Assembly (NCBI RefSeq): GCF_042677145.1
Contig: NZ_JBHTIT010000001.1
Span: 1 to 64,000 of the forward strand
Length of the DNA: 64,000 nucleotides
From: Perlucidibaca wandonensis
GTDB lineage: Bacteria; Pseudomonadota; Gammaproteobacteria; Pseudomonadales; Moraxellaceae
Direction of reading: 5' to 3'
In this document: in pieces, positions 61,519 through 64,000 of the stretch
How positions within the stretch are numbered: the first letter of the stretch is position 1
Layout: the number at the start of each line of letters is the position of its first letter
Made by a program: the position numbers and the translations under genes
Notes under the pieces: model-generated
Seen by the model: only the letters and a program-made list of their open reading frames with translations
Told to the model about the DNA's origin: nothing
Databases searched by the model: none

Positions 61519-61553
61519 GCGCCCCATAACAGTGCTAGTAAGCACTGTTATGG
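61511..61553 (+). other. Tandem hairpins between rlmD and relA
   Basis: Hairpin 1 GGCGC-TAG-GCGCC (61511-61523) straddles the rlmD stop codon; hairpin 2 CCATAACAGTGCT-AGTA-AGCACTGTTATGG (61524-61553) is a perfect 13-bp stem, abutting hairpin 1. No T run follows, so it is not a canonical terminator. relA ATG is 31 bases further. Candidate mRNA stability or translation-control element. Confidence 0.6.
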
Positions 61554-61584
61554 CAACGCAAATAAGCAAAAAGAGAGCGCTCCG

Positions 61585-63873
61585 ATGGTAAAAGTACGCG
61601 CTGACTACCCGACCTTAGCCGACGGCTCAGTAGACTTTGAGACCTGGCTAGACCGGGTCGAGGATCACGTTGAGCTGCATGATCGTGCAGAACTTTTGCG
61701 TGCCTGCCTCCGCGCTGAGCAGCTCGATCGTGATGCTGTTGCGCGTCATAATATTTGGTCATCGCGTACCTCAAGCTTCCTCACTGGCCTAGACATGGCT
61801 GATATTTTGTCTGAGCTCAATCTCGATCAAGAGTCGTTGATGGCGGCGGTGCTTTATCGTGCCGTTCGCGAAGGCAAAATTGAGCTGGCTCAGGTAGATA
61901 AAGAGTTCGGTCCTGATATTGCCGGCCTGATCGAGGGCGTACTACGCATGGCGGCCATTAGCCGTCTGATTAACCCCGATCTGCATAATAAAAACAGTGA
62001 TGAGCATCAGCTCGATAACGTCCGCAAAATGCTTATCGCAATGATCGATGATGTCCGCGTGCCGCTAATTAAGCTCGCTGAACGCACTTTTGCTATCCGT
62101 GAGTTGAAAGATGCTAGCGACGAGCGTAAGCGCCGTGTCGCCCGTGAGATCTTCGACATTTATGCGCCATTAGCGCACCGGCTCGGCATCGGTCATGTGA
62201 AATGGGAGCTTGAAGATCTCTCATTTCGCTATCTTGAGCCTGAGGCCTATAAGCAAATTGCCAATCTGCTTGATGAGAAGCGCCTCGACCGCGATGGTTA
62301 TATTGCACAGGTTATTGAAACCGTGCGCGTGCAGCTCGAGCGTATGGGCATGGGACCGATTGAGGTCACTGGTCGAGCCAAGCATATTTATTCGATTTGG
62401 CGAAAAATGCAGCGTAAAGGTCTCGGCTTTCATGAGCTTTTTGATGTCCGCGCGATTCGTATTTTGCTGCCCGATGTGCGCGATTGCTATGCCGCACTAG
62501 GCGTCGTGCACTCGCTGTGGAAACATATTCCGAAAGAGTTCGACGACTATATTGCGACACCAAAAGAGAACGGCTACCGCTCTCTGCACACGGCAGTCAT
62601 TGGCCCGTCCGGCAAGCCTATCGAGGTGCAAATTCGTACTTTTGATATGCATGAAGAGGCTGAACTCGGCGTTTGTGCACATTGGACTTATAAAGAAGGT
62701 AAGGCCTCTCGCTCCGACGCGCGCTACGAAAATAAGATCGCTTGGTTGCGCCAAGTTCTTGAGTGGCAAGATGATATTGGTGACCAGCGTATAGAAGAGC
62801 TGGCTGAGCAAATTAACCTTGCCATCCATGACGAACGTATTTATGTGTTTACTCGCGATGGCCAAGTCATCGATCTGCAAGCTGGCTCAACACCTTTAGA
62901 TTTCGCTTACCACATCCATACTGAAGTGGGTCATGGCTGCCGTGGCGCCAAGGTTAATGGGCGTATTGTGCCGCTGACTTACAAGCTAAAAACCGGTGAG
63001 CAGGTCGACATCATGACGCATCGCGGTGGTCATCCTAGTCGTGATTGGATGAATCCATCGCAAGGGTTTTTGGCGGCTAGCCGCTCGATAGCTAAAGTGC
63101 GCACTTGGTTTAAGCAGCAGGCGCGCGAAGGCAATGTAGCAGAAGGTCGCGGCCTGCTTGAGCGCGAGCTGTCGCGCCTAGGTATCGCACTACCGAAAGG
63201 CACGCTAGATCGCTTATCCCCGCGCTTTAATATGCGAACAGGCGAGGATGTGCTTGCAGCTCTAGGGGCTGGCGATTTGCCATTGGCGCGGATTACGCAT
63301 GCCTTGAGTGGTGAGCAATCGGCTGCGCAACAAGAGCTGGCATTGCCGGAGATTGCACTACGTGCTCCACGTAGCGATCAAAACGGTGCTGGCATCATGA
63401 TCGAAGGTGTGGGCAACTTACTCAGCCATGTCGCCGGATGCTGTAAGCCGGTGCCAGGCGAGTCGATTGTTGGCTTTATTACACAGGGGCGCGGCGTCAG
63501 CATTCATGCCCGTGGCTGTGCTGATTACGAACGCATGGCACAAGAGGATCCAGCGCGCACGCTTGATGTGCAATGGCAGCTCAATGAGCAAGCTTCGTAT
63601 CCAGTGGATATTATGGTGCGAGCATGGGATCGCACAGGCTTATTGCGTGATGTCACGGCAGTATTGGCCAATGAGCAAGTCAATGTTACTGGTGTACAAA
63701 CCCAGTCTGATAAGCACGATGCTACGGCAACTTTGCGTCTGACTATGGAAGTGTCGAGTTTAGATAAGTTGTCGCGTGTACTCACGCGCATTGAGCAGCT
63801 GGCCATGGTGATTGAGGCGCGACGGCTGACCGAGCATCGCCTGCCGTCGGATTCTGCTGGAGAGACTCAATGA
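61585..63873 (+). CDS. relA: GTP pyrophosphokinase RelA
   Basis: A 762-residue ribosome-linked (p)ppGpp synthetase. Pseudo-hydrolase domain (residues ~25-200, with AAVLYRAVREGK where active hydrolases have HDxxED), synthetase domain (GRAKHIYSIWRKM, FDVRAIRILLPD, ENGYRSLHTAVIGPSGK), TGS domain (YVFTRDGQVIDLQAGSTPLD), a Zn-finger-like C-terminal part (VAGCCKPVPGESIVG, HARGCADY) and ACT domain. The lost His-Asp pair marks the synthetase-only RelA class. GAGAGCGC sits at the ribosome site position. mazG starts within its stop codon (ATGA). Confidence 0.97.
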   Translation: MVKVRADYPTLADGSVDFETWLDRVEDHVELHDRAELLRACLRAEQLDRDAVARHNIWSSRTSSFLTGLDMADILSELNLDQESLMAAVLYRAVREGKIELAQVDKEFGPDIAGLIEGVLRMAAISRLINPDLHNKNSDEHQLDNVRKMLIAMIDDVRVPLIKLAERTFAIRELKDASDERKRRVAREIFDIYAPLAHRLGIGHVKWELEDLSFRYLEPEAYKQIANLLDEKRLDRDGYIAQVIETVRVQLERMGMGPIEVTGRAKHIYSIWRKMQRKGLGFHELFDVRAIRILLPDVRDCYAALGVVHSLWKHIPKEFDDYIATPKENGYRSLHTAVIGPSGKPIEVQIRTFDMHEEAELGVCAHWTYKEGKASRSDARYENKIAWLRQVLEWQDDIGDQRIEELAEQINLAIHDERIYVFTRDGQVIDLQAGSTPLDFAYHIHTEVGHGCRGAKVNGRIVPLTYKLKTGEQVDIMTHRGGHPSRDWMNPSQGFLAASRSIAKVRTWFKQQAREGNVAEGRGLLERELSRLGIALPKGTLDRLSPRFNMRTGEDVLAALGAGDLPLARITHALSGEQSAAQQELALPEIALRAPRSDQNGAGIMIEGVGNLLSHVAGCCKPVPGESIVGFITQGRGVSIHARGCADYERMAQEDPARTLDVQWQLNEQASYPVDIMVRAWDRTGLLRDVTAVLANEQVNVTGVQTQSDKHDATATLRLTMEVSSLDKLSRVLTRIEQLAMVIEARRLTEHRLPSDSAGETQ

Positions 63874-64000
63874 GCGCTACTTCAGTGCATTCGGAGCAGG
63901 CATTGCGCCAGCTTTTAGCCATCATGGCTCGTCTGCGAGACCCTGAGCAGGGTTGTGCTTGGGACTTAGCGCAAGATGCACAAACGTTGGCGCCATATAC
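63870..64000 (+). CDS. mazG: MazG, nucleoside triphosphate pyrophosphohydrolase (5' end only)
   Basis: The first ~43 codons are present before the window ends. MARLRDPEQGCAWDLAQDAQ is the conserved MazG opening (RLRDPExGCPWDxxQT), followed by LAPY. It overlaps the relA stop as ATGA (63870-63873), and relA-mazG is a well-known order. MazG hydrolyses canonical and aberrant NTPs, and in E. coli lowers (p)ppGpp effects through MazEF. Partial because of the window end. Confidence 0.9.
   Translation, partial: MSATSVHSEQALRQLLAIMARLRDPEQGCAWDLAQDAQTLAPY

Overview
The window is a 64 kb stretch of chromosome from a heterotrophic gammaproteobacterium, probably of the Pseudomonadales type. Evidence for this is the homodimeric AceE/AceF pyruvate dehydrogenase, the AmpD-AmpE pair, a rimI-prfC block preceded by a psi-like gene, the cysM / DEDDy exonuclease / rlmD / relA / mazG order, an olsB-olsA pair and a sigma32-type groESL promoter. 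No phage, insertion sequence, CRISPR array or resistance island was seen. It is a housekeeping backbone with a lipid-centred accessory region. The species cannot be named from the sequence alone.

Layout. 1-63: 3' end of a 5S rRNA and its terminator, so an rRNA operon lies just to the left. 164-3884: DUF1653 protein, nadC (minus), then ampD-ampE-btuF-like coupled by ATGA/GTGA overlaps. 3984-7980: aceE-aceF. 8033-10715 (minus): a cobalamin riboswitch reading into btuB and a PduO-type cobalamin adenosyltransferase. 10945-22358: the most unusual block, seven co-oriented envelope genes (DUF1302, DUF1329, DUF1329, DUF1302, DUF1329, Ycf48-like propeller, MMPL/RND transporter). It is followed on the minus strand by an AlkK-like acyl-CoA ligase, a FadL-type channel and AmpG. 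27174-29300: groES-groEL. 29332-30810: a tail-to-tail pair of paralogous proteins of unknown function. 31129-37213: leuA, a psi (HolD)-like gene, rimI, prfC, a DUF3298-like lipoprotein and a TatD nuclease.

37170-43029 (minus): a membrane-anchored glutamate-synthase-like FMN protein, a thiolase, a YchJ-like SEC-C protein, a small Ala/Glu lipoprotein, a degenerate GGDEF membrane protein and a TauE/SafE exporter. 43154-46120: olsB-olsA (ornithine lipids) and an OYE-family flavin oxidoreductase. 46224-46308: tRNA-Leu(UAG). 46421-52000 (minus): AraC regulator, lipoprotein alpha/beta hydrolase with a 9-bp tandem repeat, FadI-like thiolase, MaoC-like hydratase and DUF1289 protein. 52124-57401: SirB2-like protein, OmpA-like lipoprotein, tolB-pal without tolQRA, beta-carbonic anhydrase and dGTPase-like protein. 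57491-64000: SDR dehydrogenase, cysM, exonuclease, rlmD, relA and the start of mazG, cut by the window edge.

Functional themes. Hydrophobic carbon handling recurs: FadL channel, AlkK-like ligase, two thiolases, a MaoC hydratase, a type-2 3-hydroxyacyl-CoA dehydrogenase-like SDR and the DUF1302/DUF1329/Ycf48/RND cluster, which I read as a probable trans-envelope route for a hydrophobic substrate. B12 acquisition is represented three times (BtuF-like, BtuB, adenosyltransferase). Cell-wall recycling (AmpD, AmpE, AmpG) and envelope integrity (TolB, Pal, OmpA-like lipoprotein) are also well represented. All assignments are by reading motifs; no database search was run.
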